From Falciphora oryzae (taxonomy: Eukaryota > Ascomycota > Sordariomycetes > Magnaporthales > Magnaporthaceae), in the NCBI GenBank assembly GCA_000733355.1, contig JNVV01000002.1:2871007-2935006 (forward strand): a DNA stretch of 64,000 nucleotides. The letters run 5' to 3'. How positions within the stretch are numbered: the stretch's first letter is position 1; each line of letters starts with the position of its first letter. The notes below the pieces were generated by a model. It saw nothing but the letters and a program-made list of their open reading frames with translations. It was not told the DNA's origin and searched no databases. A program made the translations under genes and the position numbers. Below are positions 45,501 through 56,394 of this stretch, piece after piece.

Positions 45501-47415
45501 ATGTCCCATCCCCAAGCCCCTCCCGTGCCTGGCTCGGCGCCATCGCCAGCGGGAGGCTGGTCTACGGTGAACTCGCCTACTCAATATCAACAGCAGCAGC
45601 CCGCCCAGCAGGGTCAGTGGCAGCAGCCCCCTCCGCAACAGCCTTCGCCCTACCCGCCGTACAATCCGCAGCAACAGCAGCAACAACAACATCAGCAGCA
45701 GCAGCAGCCTGGGCCGCACGCGCACGGGCAGCCGTACCAACCCCAGCCTCCCGCATCGGGGCATACCCCATCGCCCCTGGGAGCTCAAACTCCCCATGGC
45801 CAGCCGCCCGCAGGTTCTCCGGGACAGGGGCCGACCGGAGCTCCGGTCACCACGCCTCCCGGACCCGGTGGGGCTCCCCACTCTCCCGCCTTCGCTCCCG
45901 GGGTCGGCGGCCCGGCAAATGCCGCTCCACCCTATGGGTATCCGGCACAGGGGTATCCAGGCACAGCGCCGCAGCAGGGCGGCCTCATGGGACAAGTAAA
46001 CCAGGCATTCGCGAGCGGGAGGCCCTACATCCAGACCTTCAGTAGCAAACTGACCGGCAAATTCAACCGTATAACGGGTCATGCGAGTGCCTATCAACAA
46101 CCCCCGGTCCCTGGCATGTATGGCCAGCCGGGAGGCTATGGTCAGCCTGCTTACGGGCAGCCACAGCAACAACAACCGGGCCAACCCCCCGCACAGCAGG
46201 TCCAGTCGCCGCCGCCGCATCATCAGCAGCATCAGTCAAGTCCCTACGGCCAGCCGGTCCAGTCACCGCCGCCGCCGCATCAACAGCAGCAGCAGCAGCC
46301 CAGCCCCTACAGCCAGCCGGCCCAGTCGCCGCCGCCGCATCAACAGCAGTCCAGTCCCTATGACCAGGCTCCTTCGCCGTACCCATCCGCTCAGCCTGCC
46401 ACTTCGGCACCCGCCGTGTCCCCGCCTCCGGCATCTGCCCCGGCCGCGGACCCCTTAGCCCATTCCATGGGTGCGCTTGGCCTCGGTGCTTCCACTGCGG
46501 CAAGCACTCCGCCTCCTTTCGCTTCGCCTGCGGCTGCGGCTGCACCACTGCCGCCTAGCCAGAAGTGGTATCTTGTCGACCCTGCATCACAACAACCAAC
46601 CCCCGAGTTCCGCGCCCTGGCTGCGCTAATGTTCGATTCCCTGAACGGGCAAGGAAGTCAGCAAGGTGCGGTCTTACTGACCCAGCCGGAATCGGTGCCT
46701 ATTTCTGAGGACTGTCGTTCCCCAATCGCCAAAAGCATTCATTTCAGCTAACGTTTCGCTACCCAGGCTTTGTGGATGCTACCAAGATCCTTGGTGCATG
46801 GCGGGCGAACGGACTCGATGCGCAGTGGGTCGGTAAGTCAGCACGTTTCGCACCCAAGACAACATTCACCGGTGTGAGCCTGCCTTTTCGAGACTGATGC
46901 TGAAGCCCGCAGACCTGTTCGCATACGACAACTACTGCTCCTTCTCCATCATGTGGTCACTTTCTCAGATCCCCCACGTCCTAGTCCCCAAGACACCATT
47001 ACTTGTGCCTCCGGCAGCGTCGCTGGGAACAATCCCATCGGGCGCTGCGACGACGACCCCATTCGCGCCGTCGACGATTCCTGCCGACCCGGGCAGTGGG
47101 AAATTCAATGATGCGCAGCTGCCGGTGTATGTACCAGCGTTAACGGTAGGTGGCTACACCAACTCGCTGTTCCTCGACTTCTTCGACGACCCGACCTCCC
47201 TGCCAAACCTAGTTCGCAAACAGGTCGGCGTCGGGGGCTACGCGGACCACCGGCAGCGGAATCACACGCTACCGGACCTGGATGCATATGATCCGTCGGT
47301 GCCAGCGGATCTGCAGAGCCGCGCGAAGGCCGTCCGCGCTGCCGCCGTGGAAAGGGCTATGGCCGAGGTCGCCAAGCGCAGGTCTGCAGCTCCCGCAGCC
47401 CCGTCCGTATCGTGA
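45501..47415 (+). CDS. Gln/Pro-rich protein with conserved C-terminal region, function unknown
   Basis: Exons 45501-46665, 46767-46832 and 46913-47415 (577 aa). Residues 1-350 are low complexity, rich in Gln, Pro and Ser. They contain three imperfect ~20-residue units of the form QSPPPHxQQxxSPYxQP (about 233-291), and an ordered island (GLMGQVNQAFASGRPYIQTF) before them. After the first intron the sequence becomes ordered: WYLVDPASQQPTPEFRAL, FVDATKILGAWRANGLDAQWV, LFAYDNYCSFSIMWSLSQIPH. This half looks globular and is likely the functional part. No named domain recognised. Shares a short divergent promoter with UBP14. Confidence 0.75.
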
Positions 47416-50183
47416 GTCGGGTTTTGCTGCCGGGGCAAGTCCTCCAGGGCCACCAGACACGAGGGAAAATGGAGTGGTCGAGACACGATCTCTCTTCGTG
47501 TGTGCGGACTCGTGTGTGTGGACATGACGAATGATACGAGATCCCAGGATAACGAGATCGGGCCTGTTTGTAGAAATGTGGCGTTTGACAGATACGGGAC
47601 GAGAGAATCGATTGGCGGGGACAATTTTCTCGGTAATACAGGGGGGTATGTGCAACGTTTGCGGGTCGTGAGGCCGCCGTGCTCCAGGATCGCATGCAGA
47701 TTTATCAGACCGACAGCCCTCCCGGTCCGCTACAAGGTGTCACTTGGCAACCGGGTCTCGGCCTCGGCACGCGCGCCAGCGACGCCGGCAGTCCCTGGTC
47801 GGCCCACCTAGCCCTGGAGCTATTGACGCACTGCGCACTTGATTCGGGCGCATCTCATTGTTCTCCTGCCGTAGGCAAAAAGCCAGGCCCTTTCCACTCG
47901 TCATTGTGCCGCTGCTTGGCCTGGCTGTGCGTCGGCAGCGCCGCTGGCCGCTTTGTCCAGAATCACCCCATTCCCCATCCAAGTCCGGCGCCACAGCTTA
48001 GCCAGCGAGAAAACAGTCGCGTGCTTGGCGCGCATCGCTAGGGCTGTGCGAAACTGGAAGCGACGGACACAGTGCTGTCCAGGTTGCCACTTTATCTCCC
48101 AACCTTCTGGGCCCTCCGTGGGGGTGTTGACGAGGGATGAGAAAATTAAATGCACGTTCGATGCATATGCCGACTGGAGCGCGCTGTGATGCGACACGAA
48201 GACTGAGATCCATCCTCCTATCGTGTCTCGCGTGTGCCTCCTCTGCTTCGTATCAAGCGCCAAATGGATCTCTTACAAATGTGAACACGGAACCCTTCAA
48301 ATCAGGCCCGCTGAAGCCGGGACGTGATGGCAGGGGCAAGCGGTCATTCGGCAAGATCGGCACGACCAAAAAGGAGCAAACGCGATCAAACACGAAGGGT
48401 CGACCTATTAATATCTACAACAAGATGGTTGGTGGCTTGAGGCCTAGCCCGGGGATAGAAGGCCCCTGGCTCCGCGAACGAACACCAAGCGAGAGGCTTC
48501 GTAATGGATACTCATGATAGGTTAGCTTGGACGAAAAGGTGAGCATGCATAGCAGGGCGGGAGGAACATGGATGAAGTCTTCAATTTCCAAGATCTCGTT
48601 CGATGCGGGAGACAGACGACCCAGGCTTGCCCGACATTTCGGGGTCCAATTCCATCACCCGTCGTCACCCAAGACCTAAGGAGGAACAAGAGAGAAAAGA
48701 GAAAAGGCTTAGGAGGGGAGGCAATAAAATGTCTTGGGCTGTGTCGTCATTTCATCACAACAAGCCCTCCGAAAGCACCGAAGGCTGGCGGTCTATCCGG
48801 GGCTAGACCGCTCGTGGCTTGCTCCAGCGCTCTGCTGATCTTTTTGTTCACCCGGCCGAAGCAGCCTGGAGGTTCTAGGGTCGAGTCTTTCTCTCCTTCG
48901 AGCCTTTCCCCGGCCTTTGGTTTGGCTCCGGCGAGACCTGTCGTGGCTCCTGATTTTCTGTCTTGGCCGTGTCGAGGCGCTTCTCAGCTGGGCTTGGTTA
49001 GCGCTTGCGGCCCACGGCGGGCTGAGGGGATGATCGACCGCTGCTCCAGTTTTTATTTCGTAGCAAAGCTTCATGTTTGGCCCGAGTCCGCCGACGGCTC
49101 AGCGCTGAGTCCGGCCGGAAACAGGGAGCAGTCACGCCGTGTGCCTCGCCAGGCTTGCCCAAAATGGCCTGCATTGTGATCGCCATAGCTGCATCAGCAG
49201 CCGCCCGAGGCGTGCGCACAATTTTCGCTCGCCCATCCACCAGAGATGCGTCGGCAATGGGGTGAGGAATGGACGCGGCGCGCTCTCGATACCGCTGCGT
49301 CCTGGTCATATCAGGACCGCCCAATGGAAGTCAATGTCGCCGGGTAAACTGCGTGTTATTGCCCGGGCCAGCCCACCTTTCGCTGTCGTCTGGATTGAAT
49401 CCCCCAGGCTACCGATGGGGAAGGCGGGCCCCCCTGGCTCCTGGCTTGCGGTTGCGTTGGCCCCAGAAAAGCGTGCTCCATCCGTTACAGGTGGCTCAGA
49501 AGAAGGAAGGACCCCCAAAAGGCCACACAGGGCAGCAGCAGGCGCCGGGTTGGCGTCACACTGTGTGGCCTGGATTGGTACCAGACGGTGGGATGCATGG
49601 CCCCGCCTAGACGCTTTTGGGGGGGCAGATCGCACACGGACCCCGCAAGCGCTGCAGACAGCAGAAGGTTGCGCTGTGTGGCTCATACTGTATTCCAGCC
49701 CGGCGCCCTGAAAGCCGCCCTTGCGGCCACCTTGGGGCTGGGCGAGCCGGGGCCGAATCCCGCCTTGGAATTTTTCTCTCCTAATCCAAACGATAATTTA
49801 GACCACTCGGGCGAGGCCGCCAAGGGTGTCTGCCTCAAAACGCTTCTTCGTCCTGACTAGCCGCAACTTTCACTGACTTGTCTCTGCGACCTTGAACTTC
49901 CGCGATCGTCGGGCCCAGCCAGGACAGAAAAGAAAAGTTGCGCTGGTCCTAGGCAGCACTACCGCATCCACCACCACATTCCCTTTCGGCCCCGAACACC
50001 ACCGTCGCCCGCGCCAGGCAGATGGTCCCTTTTACTCGGTCGCCAACTTGGAAGTGGGTGGTTAGGGATCGCTCTGGTTCGTGAGCTCGCCAAAGCTTGC
50101 TCTCGCCTCTGGCGTTGCGCGCCGCGCCGCGCCGCGGAGATAGCAGATCCGACTCATTTCTCGCCCCCGGCCATCCGCTCACG
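47416..50183. other. Intergenic, about 2.8 kb
   Basis: Downstream of the Q/P-rich gene and upstream of PRP24. Frames of up to 203 codons occur but overlap each other on both strands and have no domain. CG-rich leader just before 50184 is probably the PRP24 5' UTR. Confidence 0.45.
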
Positions 50184-53100
50184 ATGAACGACAGAATCCG
50201 AGAAGCAAACAGCGCGAGCGCGCCGCCGACTTCGGTTCCGCCCCGGTCCCCTCCATCGGCACCACCCATCGGCGAGGACAGCTGGGTCGACTACATCGAC
50301 CAGCAGAAGCAGCACGCGCGCGACCTCGAGGCCCGCATCCAGATTCTCGAGCTGTACAAAAAGGCCACAACGGCCGAGCCCGGCAGCCTGCGGATATGGC
50401 TGGCTTACTGCGAGTACTTTTGGTCCCTCTATCAGAGCTGCCAACACCCCTCCCACCAGATCCCATGGACGTGGCCCGCCGAAGAGCTTCAGACGGCACG
50501 CGAGATACTCTCTCTTGATTCTGCCCTGCGCGTCTGGCAAGAAGGCCACGATGCTACCCAGTACCGCCTAGGCGACAGCCACGAGCTCTGGAACCGATGG
50601 ATCGCCAGGGAGATGGAGCTCCTATCACGCACCAAAACCGCCGAGGGTGTTAAGCGCATCACTCACCTCTTCCGCAACCGCCTGATGAATCCCCATTCCA
50701 CCTGGGCTGAGACCTCCCAGGCCTACTCCACCTTCCTCTCAGAGTACAACCACACTGCCTGGGAGAGCTCCATGAAGGACATCTCGGCGCGCTCCCAGTC
50801 TGCACGAGACCTCTACGAGAAGCGTGACCCGTACGAGACAAAGCTGGCCAGGGCCGCCGGCGCAGGCGACCTAGACGCCCAGCGCACCGTCGTGAAGGAC
50901 TACCTACAGTTCGAGATCACCAGTGCCATCCGGGAGAAAAAGAACCCCAAACTCGCCATAGGGATAGCCATGGGCCTCTTCTCGCGCGCCCTCACCGGCA
51001 TCCTTGCCACCGACGAGGCCACCTGGGCCGACTATGCCGTCTTCGTCTCATCCCTCTACCACCGGTTTAGTAGTCCCGAGACGCGCGACCCTGACATGCT
51101 GCAGATCATCCCAAGTAGTCCTTCCGTGCTGCAAGGCGCCGTATCGCATTGTCCCTGGTCCGGCCCACTCTGGGCGCGTTACATCCTGAGTGCAGAGGAG
51201 GCCGGCTTATCCTTCTCGGCCATGGAGAGAATCAAGCACGCGGCGACGGACAACTCCCAGCTGGACCGCGACGGCATGGTCGGGGTGGTCGAGATGTACG
51301 CCGCGTGGTGCGGCTACCTGAAGCGGTCGGCCCTGGACCCCGCCGCATCCGAGGAGACGACCGACCTTGCCGACTCGGGTCTCCTGGCTGCGCTGGAGGC
51401 CGTGCAGGTGTGGGGCGAGCGCCGATTCGGCAACTCGTACGTGGGTGATCCCGACTTCCGCCTCGAGCGGGTCCTGATCGGCTACCTCACTGAGAAGCAC
51501 GGCGCTATCGAGGAGGCTCGCGCTCAGTGGATGAGGCTTGCCGAGAAACCGCTGTACGCTGCCAGCTACAACTTTTGGCTGCAATACTACGGATGGGAGA
51601 TCCAGCTCTTCCAGGCTGAGAAGGGCAAGAGGCGCAGTCCGACCCCGGGCCCGTCACTTCCGCCAAGGGCTTCGCCGCGGTCGCCCGTCCACGCGACCGA
51701 TGTGCTGCAACGCGCCCTGAAGAGGAAGGATCTTGATTGGCCCGAGAGGGTCATCGAGATCTACCTGCAGCACTGCAACGACCACGAGACGCCCGAGAAC
51801 CTGCGGCTGGCGTACGACTTTGTGCATCGGACCAAGAAACAGCTGGAGCAGCGCCGGAAGGACGAAGCTGCTGCCGCTGCCGCCTACGCCGCCGCGGCTG
51901 CCCCGGCCGTAGCGTCAACGCAACAGGCCGAAGCAGAGGCTCAAGGCTCGCCTTCGGCTGCGTCCAAGAGGAAGCGCGGGGACACCCCCGATCGCTCCGA
52001 AGAAGGTGCGAACAAGCGGGCCAGGAATCAAGCGAATGACGCGACCAGCTCCACTGTCCAGGCCGACGAGGACTCGTCCTCGCAGGCTGGCGCTACCCAG
52101 AAGCGAGACCGGGAGCACACGTCCGTCATCGTCACGAACCTACCGGCTGACACGACACAGACCAGGGTCCGGCAGTACTTCCGTGAGTACGGCCACGTCA
52201 ATAACCTTCTGCTCCGCAAGGTCGATAATGGCCAATCCGCCGTCGCCGTTGTCGAGTTTCGTTCCCCCGACGACGCTCGGTCCGCCCTCCTGCGTGATGG
52301 CAAATACTTCGGGCAGCAGATTGTTGGCGTCAAGCCCGCAGACGGTCTGACCCTGTTCGTTACCAACTACCCGCCGACGGCCGACGAGTCCTACGTTCGA
52401 AACCTGTTCGCCGACTGCGGTGAGATTCTCGATGTGCGCTGGCCTAGCCTCAAGTACAACACGCACCGTCGCTTCTGCTACGTCACCTTCCGCGAGCCCG
52501 AGGGGGCCGGAGAGGCCACCAAGCTCGACGGACGGATGTTGGAGGGAAAGTACAAGCTAAGTGCAAAGTACTCGAACCCGGCGCAGAAGAAGGCACGTGA
52601 GGGCGCAACCTCGGAGGGGAGGGAGGTCAAGGTACAGAACTTGCCATCCGATGCGGACGATGAGGCTGTCAAGGAGTTGTTTGGCAAGTACGGAAAGATT
52701 CAGACGGTTCGAATCTTGCGCAACATGGCGGGCAAGTCCCAGGGAACCGGTTTCGTTGTGTTCGAGGCCAAATCCGAGGCTGAAGCCGCAGCTGCAGAGC
52801 TCAACATGGCCAAGATGCGCAGCAGCATTCTCACAGTCGAGGTTACCAAGGTGACCAACTTCAAGCCAATCGCGCGCGCCGTCAACTCTACGTCTCCAGC
52901 CCCCCCTTCCGCTAGCGACAAGGAGGGTGACGTATCCATAGTCGAGGGTGTGGCCGCCGACCGGCCGAGCGGAAACAGAAGCAAAGAATCTCGCGATCTC
53001 CGGACATTCGCACTGCTCGGCCTGCCGGACACGGTCAACGATGCTCGTGTGCGGGCGCTGGTTGAGAAACACGGCACTATAACCAAGCTCATTCTCCGGC

Positions 53101-53648
53101 CGGATCATGCCGGGGCCATTGTCGAGATGGAGGACCAGGCGGCCGTCGGCAAGGCGCAGCTCGCGCTCCAGGGCTCTGAGCTGGGTGGCCGCGCCATCCG
53201 AACCGGTACCGTTGCGGAGCTTCTGTCCGAGAAGGCCGAGCATCGCACCGACCGCATCGACCGCCCTGCGGCCACCGCTGACAAGGCTGCCCTGGAGAAC
53301 AAGGCAGCTGCCGCTGGTGACGAGAAGAAGAAGACGGCCAGCCTAATGATGCCGCCTCCTCGTCTTCACCGCCCTGTGCTCGGCCAGAATAAGCCCAAGC
53401 GCGGACTCGGCTTCGTGAAAGCGGCCGCACCGCGCCAGGTCCCCAACGGCCAGGGCCCAACGGCTGCGTCGACGAATGGAGCGGTTGGTGTTGCGCCCAA
53501 GAGCAACGCACAGTTCAGAGACATGTTCCTCTCTAGTGGACGCGACAAGAAAGATTCCGGTGACGCCAAACAGGACCCTTCCGATGACAAGGGGAGCTCT
53601 ACGAATAACCAGGCTCCTGTCCCCGGAGGTGTTCAAAATGGCGCTTGA
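50184..53648 (+). CDS. PRP24: U4/U6 snRNA-annealing splicing factor Prp24 / SART3 family
   Basis: Single exon, 1154 aa; the start is the ATG at 50184 (MNDRIREANS), since the open frame upstream has no ATG. The N-terminal half-TPR (HAT) region covers about residues 35-580, with W/Y-spaced helices such as LRIWLAYCEYFW and LWNRWIAREMEL. A basic stretch with KRKRGDTPD and NKRARN (nuclear signal) follows. RRMs lie at about 647-720 (SVIVTNLPAD), 722-795 (LTLFVTNYPP), 812-885 (EVKVQNLPSD) and a degenerate one at ~938-1010 (TFALLGLPD). The C-terminus keeps the Lsm-interacting motif SNAQFRDMFL (~1107). Role: re-annealing of U4 and U6 snRNA after each splicing round. Confidence 0.95.
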   Translation: MNDRIREANSASAPPTSVPPRSPPSAPPIGEDSWVDYIDQQKQHARDLEARIQILELYKKATTAEPGSLRIWLAYCEYFWSLYQSCQHPSHQIPWTWPAEELQTAREILSLDSALRVWQEGHDATQYRLGDSHELWNRWIAREMELLSRTKTAEGVKRITHLFRNRLMNPHSTWAETSQAYSTFLSEYNHTAWESSMKDISARSQSARDLYEKRDPYETKLARAAGAGDLDAQRTVVKDYLQFEITSAIREKKNPKLAIGIAMGLFSRALTGILATDEATWADYAVFVSSLYHRFSSPETRDPDMLQIIPSSPSVLQGAVSHCPWSGPLWARYILSAEEAGLSFSAMERIKHAATDNSQLDRDGMVGVVEMYAAWCGYLKRSALDPAASEETTDLADSGLLAALEAVQVWGERRFGNSYVGDPDFRLERVLIGYLTEKHGAIEEARAQWMRLAEKPLYAASYNFWLQYYGWEIQLFQAEKGKRRSPTPGPSLPPRASPRSPVHATDVLQRALKRKDLDWPERVIEIYLQHCNDHETPENLRLAYDFVHRTKKQLEQRRKDEAAAAAAYAAAAAPAVASTQQAEAEAQGSPSAASKRKRGDTPDRSEEGANKRARNQANDATSSTVQADEDSSSQAGATQKRDREHTSVIVTNLPADTTQTRVRQYFREYGHVNNLLLRKVDNGQSAVAVVEFRSPDDARSALLRDGKYFGQQIVGVKPADGLTLFVTNYPPTADESYVRNLFADCGEILDVRWPSLKYNTHRRFCYVTFREPEGAGEATKLDGRMLEGKYKLSAKYSNPAQKKAREGATSEGREVKVQNLPSDADDEAVKELFGKYGKIQTVRILRNMAGKSQGTGFVVFEAKSEAEAAAAELNMAKMRSSILTVEVTKVTNFKPIARAVNSTSPAPPSASDKEGDVSIVEGVAADRPSGNRSKESRDLRTFALLGLPDTVNDARVRALVEKHGTITKLILRPDHAGAIVEMEDQAAVGKAQLALQGSELGGRAIRTGTVAELLSEKAEHRTDRIDRPAATADKAALENKAAAAGDEKKKTASLMMPPPRLHRPVLGQNKPKRGLGFVKAAAPRQVPNGQGPTAASTNGAVGVAPKSNAQFRDMFLSSGRDKKDSGDAKQDPSDDKGSSTNNQAPVPGGVQNGA

Positions 53649-54498
53649 TGATCAACCCAGGAGATACCTGGCGACGATCTTGCAGATCATACTACGCAAC
53701 GACTACAGCCCCTGGGCCCATTCGCTTACAATTTTTTTTTTTTCTTATTCATTTCCGGGGATGTGCTGACAGCTGTTTGTACCAACAACTAGAAATACTT
53801 TACGGTGGGGCTTGAGGGATTTATCTTATCCATTCTGGTGCCGTGAGAATTTACTTATACCCCTTTTCTTTCCTCTCGCTTTCTACACATGTTCTTGCTA
53901 CTTCTTTTCTTCGGGGTCGGGTGTCGGGCCAGGAAGGCCGAACTGAATGGGGCGGCTGGGTGGTTAGGTTTGCGAACGGCATACTTTCGCTTTTTCTTCC
54001 ATTTGTGTTTCTTGTCTCGGCTGACACCTTGTGTCGGGGACGGCAAATATTCCACTCCAGCATAGTCGGAAGAGTGTTTCTCCATGTTGTCTTAGCATTG
54101 TTGAGGTATCCAGAGGTAGCTTGGCTGGGCCCGGGGGTGATGGGCAATACGCAACGGTTAAGGGTCTTGAAACTGCGGTGGCTCCGGTCTCTTGTCTGGC
54201 AGGTTGGCATCGTCGAGTTTCGGCTCAAGGCTCAGAATATCTAGGTCTCTGCGTAATGCGAGAGCTCAAAACGGCATGCTTTGCCTGTGAACGAAACGAG
54301 TCCGCTGGTTTGTCAATCGGACGGAAACCCACGAGTGCGTTGATCATTATGTGCATTAAAACCATGCACTTCCATCCTTTCCGAGATCACCAGCCAAGGT
54401 GGTGTGCGAACGAGGAATTACAGAAACAAAGAAAAACAGAAGCCTTCCACCTATGTGCATAATCTACAAAATCCGTCCAAGTTCCCCAAAACTCGCAC
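53649..54498. other. Intergenic, convergent gene ends
   Basis: 3' flanks of PRP24 and of the rhamnose dehydrogenase gene. No gene supported. Confidence 0.5.
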
Positions 54499-55326
54499 TC
54501 ACTGCAAGTTGACAAACAACCCGCCGTCGACCAGCAGCTGGGCGCCCGTGACGTAGCCGCTCAGCTCCTCCGAGGCGAGGAACACGGCGGGGCCGGCCAT
54601 GTCGGCGGGCTCGCCCGTCCGGCCGAGCGGGATGCGGCCCTCCATGTAGGCGCGCTTCGCGTCGTCGGCCAGGTCGGCGTCGTTGAGCTGCGTCTTGATG
54701 GTCCCGGGCAGCAGCGCGTTGCACCGGATCCCGTGCCTGCCCAGCGCGACCGCCGTGCTCTGCATCAGCGACAGCACCCCGGCCTTTGTCGGCGTGTAGT
54801 GTGTCTGCAGCCCGCCGCCGACCAGGGCGCTGATGCTGCTGACGCCGATGATGGACCCGCCCGGGGGCGATTGGCCCCTCGCCATCTGGCGGGCCGCGGC
54901 CTGGACGACGTGGAAGGCGCCGTCGAGGTTGGTGCGGACCGTGTCGGCGAACAGGTCGACGTCGAGGTCGAGGAACTCGGCAAAGGTGCAGATGCCCGCG
55001 TTGGAGACGCACACGTCCAGCCGGCCCGTGCCGAACTCGGCCAGCGCGTGCTCGACCAGGCGGGCGCCCGTCTGCGGGTCGCGCACGTCGCCGGGGAGGT
55101 GCGTGAGGCGGCCTGCTTTGGCGCCGGATGCGGTGACCGAGGCCTGGATAGCGGCGGCCTCGGTCTGGAGCGACTCGAGGTGCGGGCGGTCTTTCTCCAA
55201 GTCTAGGTGGTTGACGGCGACGTTGCACCCTTGGCGCAGGAAGCCGAGGGCGATGGCGCGCCCGATGCCCGTCGTCCCGCCCGTGATGATGGCCGTCTTG
55301 CCGGCGAGGATGTTCATGCAGGGCAT
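54499..55326 (-). CDS. LRA1: L-rhamnose 1-dehydrogenase-like SDR
   Basis: Classical SDR, 275 aa, no intron. Start MPCMNILAGKTAIITGG; the ATG nine bases further in is equally possible. Motifs: cofactor loop TGGTTGIG, LPGDVRDP, SNAG, the catalytic Ser in GVSSISALVGGG, YTPTKAG (Tyr/Lys) and the C-terminal SGYVTGAQLLVDGG. This pattern and length fit fungal L-rhamnose 1-dehydrogenase, which oxidises L-rhamnose to L-rhamnono-1,4-lactone in the non-phosphorylating pathway. The assignment rests partly on the neighbour at 56395, a clear L-rhamnonate dehydratase in the same orientation. By sequence alone it could be another sugar or 3-oxoacyl reductase. Confidence 0.75.
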   Translation of the reverse strand: MPCMNILAGKTAIITGGTTGIGRAIALGFLRQGCNVAVNHLDLEKDRPHLESLQTEAAAIQASVTASGAKAGRLTHLPGDVRDPQTGARLVEHALAEFGTGRLDVCVSNAGICTFAEFLDLDVDLFADTVRTNLDGAFHVVQAAARQMARGQSPPGGSIIGVSSISALVGGGLQTHYTPTKAGVLSLMQSTAVALGRHGIRCNALLPGTIKTQLNDADLADDAKRAYMEGRIPLGRTGEPADMAGPAVFLASEELSGYVTGAQLLVDGGLFVNLQ

Positions 55327-56394
55327 GGCTGCGAGGCTTTTCTGGCTCTCACCTTGAGCGTGCTTGTTCTCGGGGTAGGGGGAGCAGGCACAGCTCTTCG
55401 GTGATTTGCAAGGATGGGCGAGGTATGGAGATTCAGGAGGAGAGCGACGCGAGCCCTGTTTCCCGCTGAGAATATTCGAGCTCAAGCTCAACCTGTCACA
55501 CGTAGCTGGCTCCTGCAATGGCAGGTCGCCCGCGGTAAATCGCAAGCCGAGATGGATGTCATGTGGGGTTGGGGATCTGGGCCGTGGTAAATTGAGTTGT
55601 TTTACACCCGAAAACAGATGAAGGGACTTCCATCACGGCCACAGCAAAAGGTATTACAAGAGGAAGCGTCAAGTTGGTTTTCATATTCTATACGTGTGTT
55701 ACCAGGGTTTCATGAAACTTTTCAAACCTAGGGGCAACCTGACATTTTCAATAGTATCAGATTTCTATCCCTCCTCGCGATGGTTTGCTTTCCATGGAAA
55801 GGAATCTGCTATGATGCTGCACAAAGATCGATCACCCACTTGCCGAGCACTTGGGCTCCCGAAAGTGGACTCTTCAGTCCCATCAACAGGTGGACCTCTC
55901 TGCCGTCATGCGGGGGGTTTAGCTTCATCGAGTAGGGGCCAACCCCGCGGTCCTCGGGGTGCTTTACAGCGAGCTTCAATGTCTCAGTTCGCCACGTCAT
56001 TGAGTGGCTTCCATTCGATGCCGTCCAATCTCGCCTCGAACATAGGTAGGTACCTACCCACAGGCTTTAGCGTAGGTGCCGAGCAGAGTGCTGTTTCATG
56101 AGCTACTCTATTCAGAATATCATTTTGCCGTCAAAATATCGTTCAAAGTCGGGAGCCGAGCAAGTACGAGTTTCAATTTGTAAGAATGCAATATGCTGAC
56201 CTTCCTAGAAAATTCATGTTGCCCCCAAAATCCATCAAACGATAAAGGCCCTACGAGCCATAAGACAAAAAAAAAAGTCATCAAATAAGAAATACGACAT
56301 CAAAGATATGAACTTGAAAATCCACCGATAGTTACCGCCGAGAATTGGACACAACGGAGCCCACACACGCCCTCTCTCCTGGTCCCTTCCCCTC
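55327..56394. other. Intergenic between the two rhamnose genes
   Basis: 1.07 kb holding the LRA1-like promoter and the 3' UTR of the dehydratase. No further gene seen; the lactonase and aldolase of the pathway are not here. Confidence 0.5.

Noticed and set aside
49139..49711. 190-codon plus frame upstream of PRP24
   Set aside because: Biased GC-rich composition and overlap with equal-length frames; nothing recognisable.
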